A DNA stretch of 64,000 nt from the NCBI RefSeq assembly GCF_944381005.1, contig NZ_CALWJM010000001.1:186001-250000 (forward strand), given 5' to 3'. The translations under genes were made by a program, and so were the position numbers. Shown here piece by piece: positions 8,508-16,655 of this stretch; position 1 is the first letter of the stretch; each line of letters opens with the position of its first letter. Source of the DNA: an uncultured Butyricicoccus sp. GTDB lineage: Bacteria; Bacillota; Clostridia; Oscillospirales; Butyricicoccaceae. Below the pieces are notes generated by a model. That model searched no databases. It had not been told where the DNA came from and was given only the letters and a program-made list of their open reading frames with translations.

Positions 8508-9698
8508 ATGAAAATTTGTGGAATCGTCGCAGAATATAACCCGTTTCACAACGGGCACGCCTATCATACCGCGCAAACCCGCGCCATTTTGGGAGCGGAT
8601 ACCCCGCTGGTAGCGGTCATGTCGGGCAACTATGTGCAGCGCGGCGATTTCGCCATGCTGGACAAATACCAGCGGGCAGCTATGGCCGTTCAAAGTGGTC
8701 TGGATTTGGTGCTGGAATTGCCCCTACCTGCCGCACTGTCCTCAGCCGAAGGGTTTGCACGCGGTGCTGTCGCTACGCTCGACGCGCTCGGCTGTGTCAC
8801 GCATCTTTCATTCGGTTCGGAGTGCGGTAACCTCGACCGCATTCAGCAAGCCGCACGCTGTGTGCGCGCCGGTCTGCCCGATGCCTTGCGTGCCGGTCAT
8901 TCCTATGCCGCCGCACTCGAACAAGTTGTATCTGCGGTTGACCCTAATGCCGGTGCCCTGCTCGCCCAGCCCAACAACACCCTTGGCATTGAATATTGCG
9001 CCGCCCTTGATGCATGCGGCTCATCTATCCAGCCGCTGACGATTCTGCGCGACGGGGCTGCGCACGACAGCGAACAAGCACATATACGCCCATCGGCTTC
9101 CTTTGTTCGCGCTGCTGTGTTAAATGGCACCTTGAATCAATATGAGGATACCCTGCCACCTCCGGCACTGACTATCTTACAAGCCGCGCTCTTGAGCGGT
9201 GCCGCTCCGGTTCACACTGCGGTTTGTGACCACGCCATCCTGTCTTATCTGCGGCGGTTGTCTCCCGACGACTTGTTACGCTTTTCGGGCGGCTCTGACG
9301 GTATCCAACACCGCCTGTACCGCGCTATCCAATCTCAGACCAATTTTCCCGCCATTTGCCGTGCCGCCCAGACCCGTCGTTATCCGCTTGCCCGTGTACG
9401 CCGTGCGCTACTGCGTGCCTATCTTGATTTACCTGCCAATATCAGTGTTTATCCGCAATATCTGCGCGTACTTGCCATTGGTGCGCGTGGACGCTCCATC
9501 TTGCGGCGCTTGTCTACGGATTTGCCAGTTATCACAAAACCGGTATCTGAAAAAAGATTGCCCGATGAACTGCAACCCGCGCTGCGCGCCGATGTGCTTG
9601 CAGACGATTTGTTCGCCCTCGCACAACCCAACCCCGACTTGCGCACTGGTGGCAGTCACTACCGCCGTACCCCCTTCTGTCTGCCCGGCAGTCACTAA
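8508..9698 (+). CDS. tmcAL: tRNA(Met) cytidine acetate ligase TmcAL
   Basis: A 396-residue protein (YlbM family). It opens MKICGIVAEYNPFHNGH, with the nucleotidyltransferase-like HNGH at residues 14-17. MSGNYVQRGDFAMLDK and LVLELPLPAALSSAEGFA follow, all typical of TmcAL. The enzyme uses acetate and ATP to make acetyl-AMP and acetylates C34 of elongator tRNA-Met. The chosen ATG has a TTGGAGG ribosome binding site six bases upstream; the frame extends further upstream but without family similarity. It lies head to head with acetate kinase, whose product or substrate acetate is also the TmcAL substrate. A functional link is possible but not shown. Confidence 0.93.
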   Translation: MKICGIVAEYNPFHNGHAYHTAQTRAILGADTPLVAVMSGNYVQRGDFAMLDKYQRAAMAVQSGLDLVLELPLPAALSSAEGFARGAVATLDALGCVTHLSFGSECGNLDRIQQAARCVRAGLPDALRAGHSYAAALEQVVSAVDPNAGALLAQPNNTLGIEYCAALDACGSSIQPLTILRDGAAHDSEQAHIRPSASFVRAAVLNGTLNQYEDTLPPPALTILQAALLSGAAPVHTAVCDHAILSYLRRLSPDDLLRFSGGSDGIQHRLYRAIQSQTNFPAICRAAQTRRYPLARVRRALLRAYLDLPANISVYPQYLRVLAIGARGRSILRRLSTDLPVITKPVSEKRLPDELQPALRADVLADDLFALAQPNPDLRTGGSHYRRTPFCLPGSH

Positions 9699-9718
9699 CC
9701 CCGAAGCGCAAATCGAGT

Positions 9719-9817
9719 TCAGGGGCTGCGCCCCTGACGCGCTCCAGCCGCGCAGGCTGGTCGCGCCCCGCAGGACGCGAAATCCCCCTTTGATTGTCGG
9801 TCTTGTGCCGACAATCA
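9719..9817. repeat. Cluster of three perfect short hairpins downstream of tmcAL
   Basis: TCAGGGG/CCCCTGA (9719-9725, 9731-9737), CCAGCC/GGCTGG (9744-9749, 9755-9760) and TGATTGTCGG/CCGACAATCA (9791-9800, 9808-9817) are packed into 100 bases between convergent genes. None has a T-run, so they are not classic terminators. The arrangement resembles extragenic palindromic elements, but copy number in the genome cannot be seen here. Confidence 0.45.
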
Positions 9818-9828
9818 ACCAAACTATC

Positions 9829-9856
9829 AAAAAAGCGCCGTCCCGCAGGACGGCGC
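9829..9856 (-). terminator. Terminator of the two-gene islet (minus strand)
   Basis: GCGCCGTCC (9835-9843) pairs with GGACGGCGC (9848-9856) around a CGCA loop; the A-run 9829-9834 gives six U on the minus strand. Confidence 0.85.
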
Positions 9857-9891
9857 AAATTTATGCTATGTTTTGGCCACGTTTTATCTCT

Positions 9892-10380
9892 TCAATCCCG
9901 TAATTGACTGCTGACGCGATAAGAAATGTCCTTTCCTTCCTTCTGGTATAGAATTTCATAATCGAAAACTTGTTGAGAAGTTGTGTCTTGAACCGTAAAG
10001 CAGATTCGGTCTTGGGGCAAAATTTTAATACCGTCTTGCGGAATATACACAAAATCCAATCGGTCAGACGCTGCATTCACACGTCCAATACCGGTATCAT
10101 CCACCACAAATACATTGGTTTGACTACCGTCCTTTCCTTGTGCGATTGCTGCAAATTCTATAGAGCCTGATTCTTCACTTGATGGAAATGTATAATCCAA
10201 AATAGTATAATCCGGATACTTCTGCGTAATCACAGATAAATATTCATTGTCAGCACTAGAACTTTCTTCTTGATGTACAACGGGTGTCTCTGTATCCAAA
10301 ATATATACAAGTAAACCTCCCGCTACAACCAAAGCTACTGCCAACAATCCCCCAGTAAGGAATTTCTTTTGATAACGCAT
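9892..10380 (-). CDS. Membrane-anchored protein of unknown function
   Basis: A 162-residue protein I do not recognise. A basic N-terminus (MRYQKKF) leads into one hydrophobic segment (about residues 8-27), followed by an acidic and serine-rich linker and a predicted extracytoplasmic domain. There is no lipobox cysteine, so it is probably an N-terminally anchored membrane protein. The C-terminal domain mixes beta-like stretches such as NVFVVDDTGIGRV and DRICFTVQD. It lies 31 bases downstream of another unrecognised exported protein gene and ends at a strong terminator, so the two look like one transcription unit. Base composition is more AT-rich than in neighbouring genes. Confidence 0.7.
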   Translation of the reverse strand: MRYQKKFLTGGLLAVALVVAGGLLVYILDTETPVVHQEESSSADNEYLSVITQKYPDYTILDYTFPSSEESGSIEFAAIAQGKDGSQTNVFVVDDTGIGRVNAASDRLDFVYIPQDGIKILPQDRICFTVQDTTSQQVFDYEILYQKEGKDISYRVSSQLRD

Positions 10381-10411
10381 AGTATCTCCATCCTTTTACA
10401 ATGGTTGATTT

Positions 10412-11041
10412 TTATGCAAAATATCCTTCATCATAAAGTTTAATGTATTCATCAGTGTTTAAATTTTCTCGTACTTTAAAATGAATATGTGCTTCTGCTG
10501 GAGCATATACATCCGAAATGCTTTCCGTCTGTTCAAACCAGTCATCCTCATATCCATCCATCCATACTTTATACACAAGGCGACCTCCTGTATTCACACC
10601 AGGTATATATGCCTCAAGTATTTGAAATGAATACGGCGGGATTGTCAGATATGCACCTGACGACCTTCCCTCTGTCCAACTTCGGCTAGCTGAAACTTCT
10701 AACCCTGCTTCACCCGAAGCCTTTGCCAAAATAACCCCTGCTTCAGCACTCGCCTTTGCATAAGCACCAAAACTTCCCGTTACTGTACCACTCGTTGTAT
10801 AGATATATTCAATTTCTAATTCTCCTGCGGATGTAGTATTATCTCCAGAAACACTACCAAGGTATTCATATTCCCAAATCGTATCTACATAATCTGGATC
10901 ATAATCAATCACTTCACGTATATATATTCCTCGCCGCATATTGTCAGAATTTTTTTCATTCAAAGCTGCACCTGTAGAAGTCAACAAAATACTAATAGCT
11001 GGTATAATACACAAAGCTAATGATACTTTTCGTTTTTTCAT
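10412..11041 (-). CDS. Secreted protein of unknown function
   Basis: About 209 residues from the ATG at 11041, which gives a clean signal peptide (MKKRKVSLAL, a hydrophobic core, then TSTGAALN). A GTG at 11074 in the same frame, after AAAGGA, would add eleven residues and cannot be excluded. The mature part is acidic at both ends. Its middle (about residues 70-125) is rich in Ser, Gly, Ala and Thr, followed by YLTIPPYSFQILEAYIPGV. Such alternating small and polar residues suggest a beta-rich or pore-like fold; this is inference only, and no family was recognised. AT-rich compared with neighbours. It is upstream of the membrane-anchored protein gene and probably in operon with it. Confidence 0.7.
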   Translation of the reverse strand: MKKRKVSLALCIIPAISILLTSTGAALNEKNSDNMRRGIYIREVIDYDPDYVDTIWEYEYLGSVSGDNTTSAGELEIEYIYTTSGTVTGSFGAYAKASAEAGVILAKASGEAGLEVSASRSWTEGRSSGAYLTIPPYSFQILEAYIPGVNTGGRLVYKVWMDGYEDDWFEQTESISDVYAPAEAHIHFKVRENLNTDEYIKLYDEGYFA

Positions 11042-11197
11042 ACTTGCACCAACTTTCTTAATTCTAAAATACACTTAGCACTTCATCCTTTATTCAAACA
11101 TTCTCCTTTCTTATTGTTATTCTATCTATTTCTTTCCTTTTTTTTTCAACATCGATATTATACAATTTATTTAAATAAAACTTATTCATTTCGACAG
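11042..11197 (-). other. AT-rich leader region of the two-gene islet
   Basis: Strongly AT-rich DNA between the islet and the obg terminator. On the minus strand it holds a possible TATAAT box within TTGTATAATATCG but no good -35. It also holds AAAGGAG followed by very short open frames. Nothing firmer is visible. Confidence 0.35.
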
Positions 11198-11223
11198 AAA
11201 AAAGCTCCCCAACTGGGGAGCTT
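11198..11223 (-). terminator. Terminator of the rplU-prp-rpmA-obg operon
   Basis: AAGCTCCCC (11202-11210) pairs with GGGGAGCTT (11215-11223); the A-run 11198-11203 gives the U-tail on the minus strand. Confidence 0.85.
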
Positions 11224-11228
11224 ATGTT

Positions 11229-12500
11229 TTAGTGAACGTATTCAAATTCCATGTCGCCAATGACAACGATGCTGCCTTCCTCGACCCCAAGCTGTTCCAA
11301 TCGGTCATACACGCCCGCATTTTTCAACATTCTATCCATATACAGGCGGGATTCATAATCATCAGTGTTGACGCTGCCCATGATTTTGTCAATCCATGCG
11401 CCGCCGACCACATAATAATCTTCCACTTTTTCAATCGTAATGTCGCGCTCGCTCACGCTCTCCTCAACCGGCACAAACTCCGGTTCGTAGGTGAACACCG
11501 GCGGCAATTCCTGAAGCATTTCCCACGTCTTGTGAATCATCTCGCGCACGCCCTGATTGGTCGCTGCCGACAATTCCAAGAATCCAAAGCCGTGCTCGTC
11601 GGCATAGGCTTTAAGCTTGTCCAGCGCGGCGCGGTCATCGCCCAATAAATCCACCTTGTTGGCAACCAGAATCTGGGGGCGCGATGCCAGAAATTCACTG
11701 TATCCGGCAAGTTCGGCGTTGATGGTCTGCACGTCCTCCAATGGGTCACGCCCCTCACTGCCCGACGCGTCTACCAGATGCAGCAGCAATCGGCAGCGGT
11801 CAATGTGGCGCAAAAAGTCGTGCCCCAAGCCTGCGCCCTCGGATGCACCCTCGATGATGCCCGGAATATCTGCCATAACAAAGGACTGTTCCTCAGCCAC
11901 GCGCACCACGCCCAGATTGGGAATCAATGTGGTAAAATGATAGTTGGCGATTTTGGGGCGTGCCGCCGATACCATCGACAACAAAGTAGACTTGCCCACA
12001 TTGGGGAAGCCCACCAGACCAACATCTGCCAGCAGTTTGAGCTCAAGCGTAATTTCCATTTCTACGCCCGGCTGTCCGGGCTTGGCAAAACGCGGTGCCT
12101 GTCGGGTGGGGGTGGCAAAGTGCGTGTTACCCCAGCCGCCATTACCGCCGCGTGCCGCCACAAACGGCTCATTATCCGACAAGTCCTTGATAATCTGACC
12201 GGTACGGCGGTCGCGGACGATGGTGCCGCGCGGCACGCGGATGACCAAATTGGCTCCGTCCTTGCCCTTCATGCGCTTGCCCATCCCGTTTTCTCCGTCC
12301 GGCGCAACATACTTCTTCTTATATCGGAAATCCAGCAGCGTGGACAGGTTGTCGTCTACCTCGAACACAACCGAACCACCACGGCCGCCGTCTCCGCCAT
12401 CCGGCCCACCAGACGCGACATATTTTTCCCGGTGAAAGCTCACCTTGCCATCGCCGCCCTTGCCGGACACAATCTTAATGTTTGCTACGTCAATAAACAT
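11229..12500 (-). CDS. obgE: GTPase Obg (CgtA)
   Basis: A 423-residue protein starting MFIDVANIKIVSGKGGDGKV. A glycine-rich Obg fold occupies residues 1-158. The G domain has G1 GFPNVGKST (164-172), G3 DIPG and G4 NKVD. A C-terminal OCT domain runs from about residue 345. Obg is a ribosome-associated GTPase for 50S assembly and stress or sporulation signalling. The start follows AAAGAGGAAAGG; an upstream in-frame extension lacks similarity and was rejected. It is the last gene after rplU, prp and rpmA, the usual Firmicute order. A hairpin at 12546-12580 between rpmA and obgE may lower expression of obgE relative to the ribosomal protein genes. Confidence 0.97.
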   Translation of the reverse strand: MFIDVANIKIVSGKGGDGKVSFHREKYVASGGPDGGDGGRGGSVVFEVDDNLSTLLDFRYKKKYVAPDGENGMGKRMKGKDGANLVIRVPRGTIVRDRRTGQIIKDLSDNEPFVAARGGNGGWGNTHFATPTRQAPRFAKPGQPGVEMEITLELKLLADVGLVGFPNVGKSTLLSMVSAARPKIANYHFTTLIPNLGVVRVAEEQSFVMADIPGIIEGASEGAGLGHDFLRHIDRCRLLLHLVDASGSEGRDPLEDVQTINAELAGYSEFLASRPQILVANKVDLLGDDRAALDKLKAYADEHGFGFLELSAATNQGVREMIHKTWEMLQELPPVFTYEPEFVPVEESVSERDITIEKVEDYYVVGGAWIDKIMGSVNTDDYESRLYMDRMLKNAGVYDRLEQLGVEEGSIVVIGDMEFEYVH

Positions 12501-12545
12501 AAAAAACCTTTCCTCTTTGAAACACAAGGCGGATTTGTTTTGTGA

Positions 12546-12580
12546 ATAAAAAACAAAATCCCGGAACGGATTCCGGGATT
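12546..12580 (-). terminator. Terminator-like hairpin between rpmA and obgE
   Basis: AATCCCGGAA (12557-12566) pairs with TTCCGGGATT (12571-12580), followed on the minus strand by TTGTTTTTTATT. It lies 8 bases after rpmA and probably gives partial termination before obgE. Confidence 0.75.
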
Positions 12581-12588
12581 TGTGTGAA

Positions 12589-12870
12589 TTACTGTACTTC
12601 GTAAACCGAAACGCGCTTGCGGTCCTTGCCGACGCGCTCGAAACGAACGACGCCAGAAACCTTGGCAAACAGAGTGTCGTCCGAACCCTTGCCAACGTTT
12701 ACGCCCGGATGAATCTTTGTGCCGCGCTGACGAACCAGAATGTTGCCAGCCGGAACAACCTGTCCGTCTGCACGCTTTACACCCAGACGCTTGGCCTCAG
12801 AATCACGACCGTTCTTGGTCGAACCAACGCCCTTCTTATGTGCGAAAAACTGTAAGCTAATCTGCAGCAT
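12589..12870 (-). CDS. rpmA: 50S ribosomal protein L27
   Basis: A 93-residue L27. The sequence begins MLQISLQFF followed by [21 protein letters not shown], the conserved body near the peptidyl transferase centre. The first nine residues are the Firmicute-type extension that must be cleaved after the FF pair by the protease Prp to expose AHKKG. The prp gene lies directly upstream and overlaps by 14 bases, so substrate and protease are translationally coupled. Ribosome binding site GGAGGTG lies within the prp coding sequence. Confidence 0.98.
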   Translation of the reverse strand: MLQISLQFFAHKKGVGSTKNGRDSEAKRLGVKRADGQVVPAGNILVRQRGTKIHPGVNVGKGSDDTLFAKVSGVVRFERVGKDRKRVSVYEVQ

Positions 12871-13195
12871 CTTTGTACACCTCCGTAACTTGGATAAACT
12901 CTGGATAGTCTTGTGCCAGCTCAGACAAATGCAGGTGAAAGGCGCGAAGTGCGTCTTGTCCCTCCTCCAACTGATGGGCGGGCAGGGTCAAACGAATGTG
13001 TGCCCCTTCCTCCTCTATCAGCGTGTCCACTTCAATGTGCTGCACGTTATATAGCAGCGCATGAATGAGCTGAACCGAACTGGATACCGCCGCACAGACA
13101 ATGTCTTCGCCTTCCTCCGCGTAGCCCGCGTGGCCTTGGAGGTCAACTGCCGTAAAGCAGCCCGAATGCAAGCGGTCAAATGTGACGCGGGTCAT
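12857..13195 (-). CDS. prp: Ribosomal-processing cysteine protease Prp
   Basis: A 112-residue protein of the Prp (YsxB) family. The catalytic His is in GHAGYAEEG (H22) and the catalytic Cys is in DIVCAAVS (C34), the standard spacing. Prp removes the N-terminal extension of L27, a step essential in Firmicutes that carry the extended L27. The gene lies three bases after rplU and overlaps rpmA, so it is in the ribosomal protein operon. Substrate prediction is supported by the LQFF-AHKKG site in the next gene. Confidence 0.95.
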   Translation of the reverse strand: MTRVTFDRLHSGCFTAVDLQGHAGYAEEGEDIVCAAVSSSVQLIHALLYNVQHIEVDTLIEEEGAHIRLTLPAHQLEEGQDALRAFHLHLSELAQDYPEFIQVTEVYKDAAD

Positions 13196-13198
13196 GGC

Positions 13199-13510
13199 TT
13201 ACGCCTTGATTGCGCCGATGGTTACCTTGGTGTAGGGCTGTCTGTGACCCTGACGCTTTCTGTAACCCTTCTTCGGCTTCATCTTGAAGATGTTAATCTT
13301 CTTCTGCTTGCCGGTCTTGTCAGCGGTACCGGTTACGGTTACGCCCTCAACATACGGTGCGCCAACCTTGAGGTCTGCGCCCTCGCCAACTGCAAGCACC
13401 TTGTCAAACGTTACAGCAGCGCCGTCCTCTACGCCGAGCTTCTCAACATAGATTACATCGCCCTCAGATACTTTGTACTGCTTGCCACCTGTTACGAAAA
13501 TTGCATACAT
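13199..13510 (-). CDS. rplU: 50S ribosomal protein L21
   Basis: A 103-residue L21 beginning [18 protein letters not shown] and ending in the conserved basic part [17 protein letters not shown]. It binds 23S rRNA in the large subunit. It is the first gene of the rplU-prp-rpmA-obgE operon, preceded by GAGAGGTG and by a roughly 90-base structured leader with a strong sigma-A promoter at 13608-13636. Confidence 0.98.
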   Translation of the reverse strand: MYAIFVTGGKQYKVSEGDVIYVEKLGVEDGAAVTFDKVLAVGEGADLKVGAPYVEGVTVTGTADKTGKQKKINIFKMKPKKGYRKRQGHRQPYTKVTIGAIKA

Positions 13511-13607
13511 TGCGGTAGCACCTCTCTTTCATTCTTAGAGTCACGCTCGTGCGGGCGGTGTCACACATGGACACACTTCCTTTGCCCACCTTGATGCGGC
13601 TTTTGAT
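13511..13607 (-). promoter_or_regulatory. rplU 5' leader, candidate L21 leader
   Basis: The transcript between promoter and rplU can fold; for example GTGTC (13559-13563) can pair with GACAC (13570-13574). Structured L21 leaders are known ahead of rplU in Firmicutes. I assign it by position and folding only, without a covariance match. Confidence 0.35.
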
Positions 13608-13636
13608 ATCATAACAGATATTTCTCTATCTGTCAA
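13608..13636 (-). promoter_or_regulatory. Sigma-A promoter of the rplU operon
   Basis: TTGACA (13631-13636), 17-base spacer, TATGAT (13608-13613) on the minus strand: near-consensus. Confidence 0.8.
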
Positions 13637-13664
13637 GTGCCTATTTTTTCTTTTTTTCGCGCGC

Positions 13665-14510
13665 TCAATGTGCGGCACGACGCGCTGCCTTGAGCGTGTT
13701 TTTCATCAGCATGGTGATGGTCATGGGGCCAACACCGCCCGGTACTGGCGTGAAATATCCGGCAACCTCGGCAACCGCGCGGTCAACGTCGCCGCACAGC
13801 TTGCCGTCTACTCGGTTCATACCCACGTCAATGACTGCCGCGCCCGGCTTGACCATATCGGGCGTCACAAAACCCGCTCGGCCAACCGCTGCAACCAGAA
13901 TATCTGCCTCGCGGCAAATGTCGGCAAGCTGTTCTGTGCGGCTGTGGCAAATCGTGACCGTGCCATGTCGGTGCAGCAGCAGCAAGCCCATCGGCTTGCC
14001 CACGATGTTGGAACGCCCAATCACCACGCACCGCTTGCCCTTGGGGTCGATGTTGTATTCGTCCAACAACTCCATCACGCCCGCCGGTGTGCACGGCACA
14101 AAATCATAATCGCCAATCAAAATGCGTCCGACATTGACCGGATGAAACGCATCCACGTCCTTTTTGGGGTCAATCGCCGCGATAACTGCCTGTTCGCTGA
14201 TGTGCGACGGCAACGGCAACTGGCACAAAATGCCGTGAATCCGCTCATTCTGATTCAGTTCTGCAATCAGCCCCAACAATTCTTTTTCACTGGTTTCGGT
14301 CGGCAGCACATACTTCTCACTGTAAAAGCCACATTCGGCACACGCCTTTTCTTTATTGCGTACATATACCTGACTGGCTGGGTCTTCGCCCACCAGAATC
14401 ACTGCCAAACCGGGACGCACACCGCGTTGCTCTAACTGGTGTGTCTCCTCCAAAATCTGTCCTCTTACCTTTGCCGACAACGCTTTGCCGTCCATCAAAA
14501 TTGCACTCAT
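13665..14510 (-). CDS. folD: Bifunctional methylene-THF dehydrogenase/cyclohydrolase
   Basis: A 281-residue FolD starting [19 protein letters not shown]. Conserved [13 protein letters not shown] carries the catalytic lysine region, GILCQLPLP the folate site, [11 protein letters not shown] the second signature, and [12 protein letters not shown] the NADP-binding loop; the C-terminal [10 protein letters not shown] is also standard. It interconverts 5,10-methylene-, methenyl- and 10-formyl-tetrahydrofolate. The ATG shares an ATGA overlap with the stop of lgt, so the genes are translationally coupled; the longer upstream frame is lgt in another frame. Confidence 0.97.
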   Translation of the reverse strand: MSAILMDGKALSAKVRGQILEETHQLEQRGVRPGLAVILVGEDPASQVYVRNKEKACAECGFYSEKYVLPTETSEKELLGLIAELNQNERIHGILCQLPLPSHISEQAVIAAIDPKKDVDAFHPVNVGRILIGDYDFVPCTPAGVMELLDEYNIDPKGKRCVVIGRSNIVGKPMGLLLLHRHGTVTICHSRTEQLADICREADILVAAVGRAGFVTPDMVKPGAAVIDVGMNRVDGKLCGDVDRAVAEVAGYFTPVPGGVGPMTITMLMKNTLKAARRAAH

Positions 14511-15373
14511 GGGTTTTGTGTCTCCTTTTTGGTTTCTATCCGCACCGCACGCGCATCTGCGTGCGGATTGATAAGCTGGGTCAGGGTGTCTACCCCGCGC
14601 CGCAGGCTCAATACCAGCAGCACCGCACCCACAAGGCACGATACCACTGCCACAACCTGCGAAATCCGAATGTCGGTCGAGCCGACATATAAACTGTCGG
14701 TGCGCAAGCCTTCTATCCATGCGCGCCCCGCACCGTACCAGATAAGATAACTTAGAAAAATCTGTCCTTTAAAGCGGTAACAACGCTTGGACAAAATATG
14801 CAGCACGACAAAGCCCACAATATTCCACACCGATTCATATAAAAAAGTCGGATGGAACGGCCCTTCGCCGTTGACCGTCATGCCCAATAGGGTGTCGGTT
14901 ATCGTGCCATGCGCTTCGCCGTTGATAAAATTGCCCCATCTGCCGATGCTCTGCCCGATGAGCAGCCCCAAGGCTGCAACATCAAAGGTACCCGGAATAC
15001 TCAGCCGCTTGGCCTTGGCGTACACCGACACCGCCAGCAATGCACCGATGACCCCGCCGTAAATAGCAAGACCACCTTTCCAGATGGCGATTATCTCGCC
15101 CGGATGTTGGCTGTAATACCCCCATTCCCAGACGACATAATACAAGCGCGCACACACGATTGCTGACGGCAATGCCACCAGCAAAGCGTCAAACAGCATA
15201 TCGCGCGTAAAGCCGAACTGCTCAATCCGGCGGCTGCAATACAGCGCCGCCAGCAAAAAGCCCGCCGCAATGATGACACCATACCAATAAATATCTTTGC
15301 CCAATACGGTGAGCGCCACGCGGTTGACCGTCACCGACCAGCCCAGCGCGGGAAATGCAATCACGTTTTCCAT
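14507..15373 (-). CDS. lgt: Prolipoprotein diacylglyceryl transferase
   Basis: A 288-residue multi-spanning membrane protein starting [17 protein letters not shown]. It has [32 protein letters not shown] and the Lgt signature [13 protein letters not shown] with the essential Arg and Asn. A C-terminal membrane segment and a charged tail follow. Lgt transfers diacylglycerol from phosphatidylglycerol to the lipobox cysteine of prelipoproteins. The gene lies between an M16 protein gene (13 bases upstream) and folD (4-base overlap). The start follows GAGAG, a weak but acceptable ribosome binding site. Confidence 0.96.
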   Translation of the reverse strand: MENVIAFPALGWSVTVNRVALTVLGKDIYWYGVIIAAGFLLAALYCSRRIEQFGFTRDMLFDALLVALPSAIVCARLYYVVWEWGYYSQHPGEIIAIWKGGLAIYGGVIGALLAVSVYAKAKRLSIPGTFDVAALGLLIGQSIGRWGNFINGEAHGTITDTLLGMTVNGEGPFHPTFLYESVWNIVGFVVLHILSKRCYRFKGQIFLSYLIWYGAGRAWIEGLRTDSLYVGSTDIRISQVVAVVSCLVGAVLLVLSLRRGVDTLTQLINPHADARAVRIETKKETQNP

Positions 15374-15386
15374 ATGGTTTTCTCTC

Positions 15387-16655
15387 TTATTCGTTTTCGG
15401 TGCGCGGCCACACCACTGAAAGCGTGGTGCAATCGGGCTGCGCCCAGCGCACAAACATTTGCTGCACGTCCTCGGCGGTAATCGTCTCGAACACTTGGGC
15501 GAAATCCAGATAGCACTCGCCCGCGAACGCCGCTTCAACCTGTGACCGGCACAAGTCGTCCGGCTGGTCGAGTACGCGCACATTCAGCCCATAGCACGCC
15601 TTTTTCATGCGCGTGAACAATTCTTCGGGCACGCCCTCGGCTGCATAGGTCTGCACCGCCTGCTCTAGTCGCGTGCGCACGGTCTGCGGGTCGGCACTGT
15701 CGCCACCGCACACTGCACACGCGCCCTGTGGCAGTAACGTATAACTGCTGTCAAACCGCCGTGTGACCAAGCCCTGTTCATACAGTTCGGTAAACAATGG
15801 TGATGTGCGCCCGCACAAAATGCGCGCTGCCAAATCGCCCACCAACTGACGGCGCAACCGGCTTTCGCCCGCCTCCAGCGGCTTGTCCTTGAATCCAAGC
15901 TGAAAGGTCGGTTGGGAAACTGCCATATGGTGCGCAATGACGCTGTGCGCCACGGTGTTTTGCCGCGTGCCGTACTGCCGTTCAACCACTGGCGCTGCCG
16001 CGTCTGATGGGGTTAGCGCTGCCGCCATGCGTACCAGCTCGTCCCAGTCCGCTGTGCCGCACACCACCAGACAAGCGTTAGACGGATGATAAAAAGCGCG
16101 GTGACAGTCAAATAATAAGCTGGGCGTGATGCCGCTGATGCTGTCCACGCTGCCCGCTATCGACGTGTGCACCGGATGCTCGTGGTACAGCCCTTCAAAT
16201 ACACCCATATAGGCAACCCAATCCGGTGTATCATCTAGCATACCAATTTCTTGTCCAATAATGCCCTTTTCCTTTTGTACATTCGCGTCGGTAAAATAGG
16301 GCGTGAACACAAACCGCAGCAAAATTTCCAAGTTCTCGGCAAATCCATCGGTGCACGAAAAATGATAGGCGGTCATCGTATGGCTGGTGAATGCGTTTGG
16401 GGATGCGCCTGTGACCGCGTACTTTTGCAGCGCGTTGCCGTCTGCATCCTCAAACATCTTGTGCTCCAAAAAATGCGCCACACCTGCTGGCAGTTCACGC
16501 GGAATACCGTCCAGCGTGAATCGCTCGTCCACCGAGCCAAAATTCACCGCCAGCAATGCAAAGGTCTTGGAGAACGTCGGATTGGGCAGGTAATACACCG
16601 AAAGCCCATTGTCCAACACGGTTTGGTGCAGCTCCATGCCAAAACGCGGCTTCAT
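15387..16655 (-). CDS. M16-family zinc peptidase, YmfH-like (catalytically complete partner)
   Basis: A 422-residue M16 protein. It has the inverted zinc motif HFLEH (H61, E64, H65) in GVAHFLEHKMFED and a downstream Glu in the EKGIIGQEIGMLDD region, so it looks catalytically competent. The family includes B. subtilis YmfH, paired with inactive YmfF and annotated as associated with EF-P 5-aminopentanol modification. Other M16 members are processing proteases. The start overlaps the stop of the upstream M16 gene by four bases (ATGA), consistent with a heterodimer made from one transcript. No signal peptide, so it acts in the cytoplasm. Confidence 0.88.
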   Translation of the reverse strand: MKPRFGMELHQTVLDNGLSVYYLPNPTFSKTFALLAVNFGSVDERFTLDGIPRELPAGVAHFLEHKMFEDADGNALQKYAVTGASPNAFTSHTMTAYHFSCTDGFAENLEILLRFVFTPYFTDANVQKEKGIIGQEIGMLDDTPDWVAYMGVFEGLYHEHPVHTSIAGSVDSISGITPSLLFDCHRAFYHPSNACLVVCGTADWDELVRMAAALTPSDAAAPVVERQYGTRQNTVAHSVIAHHMAVSQPTFQLGFKDKPLEAGESRLRRQLVGDLAARILCGRTSPLFTELYEQGLVTRRFDSSYTLLPQGACAVCGGDSADPQTVRTRLEQAVQTYAAEGVPEELFTRMKKACYGLNVRVLDQPDDLCRSQVEAAFAGECYLDFAQVFETITAEDVQQMFVRWAQPDCTTLSVVWPRTENE

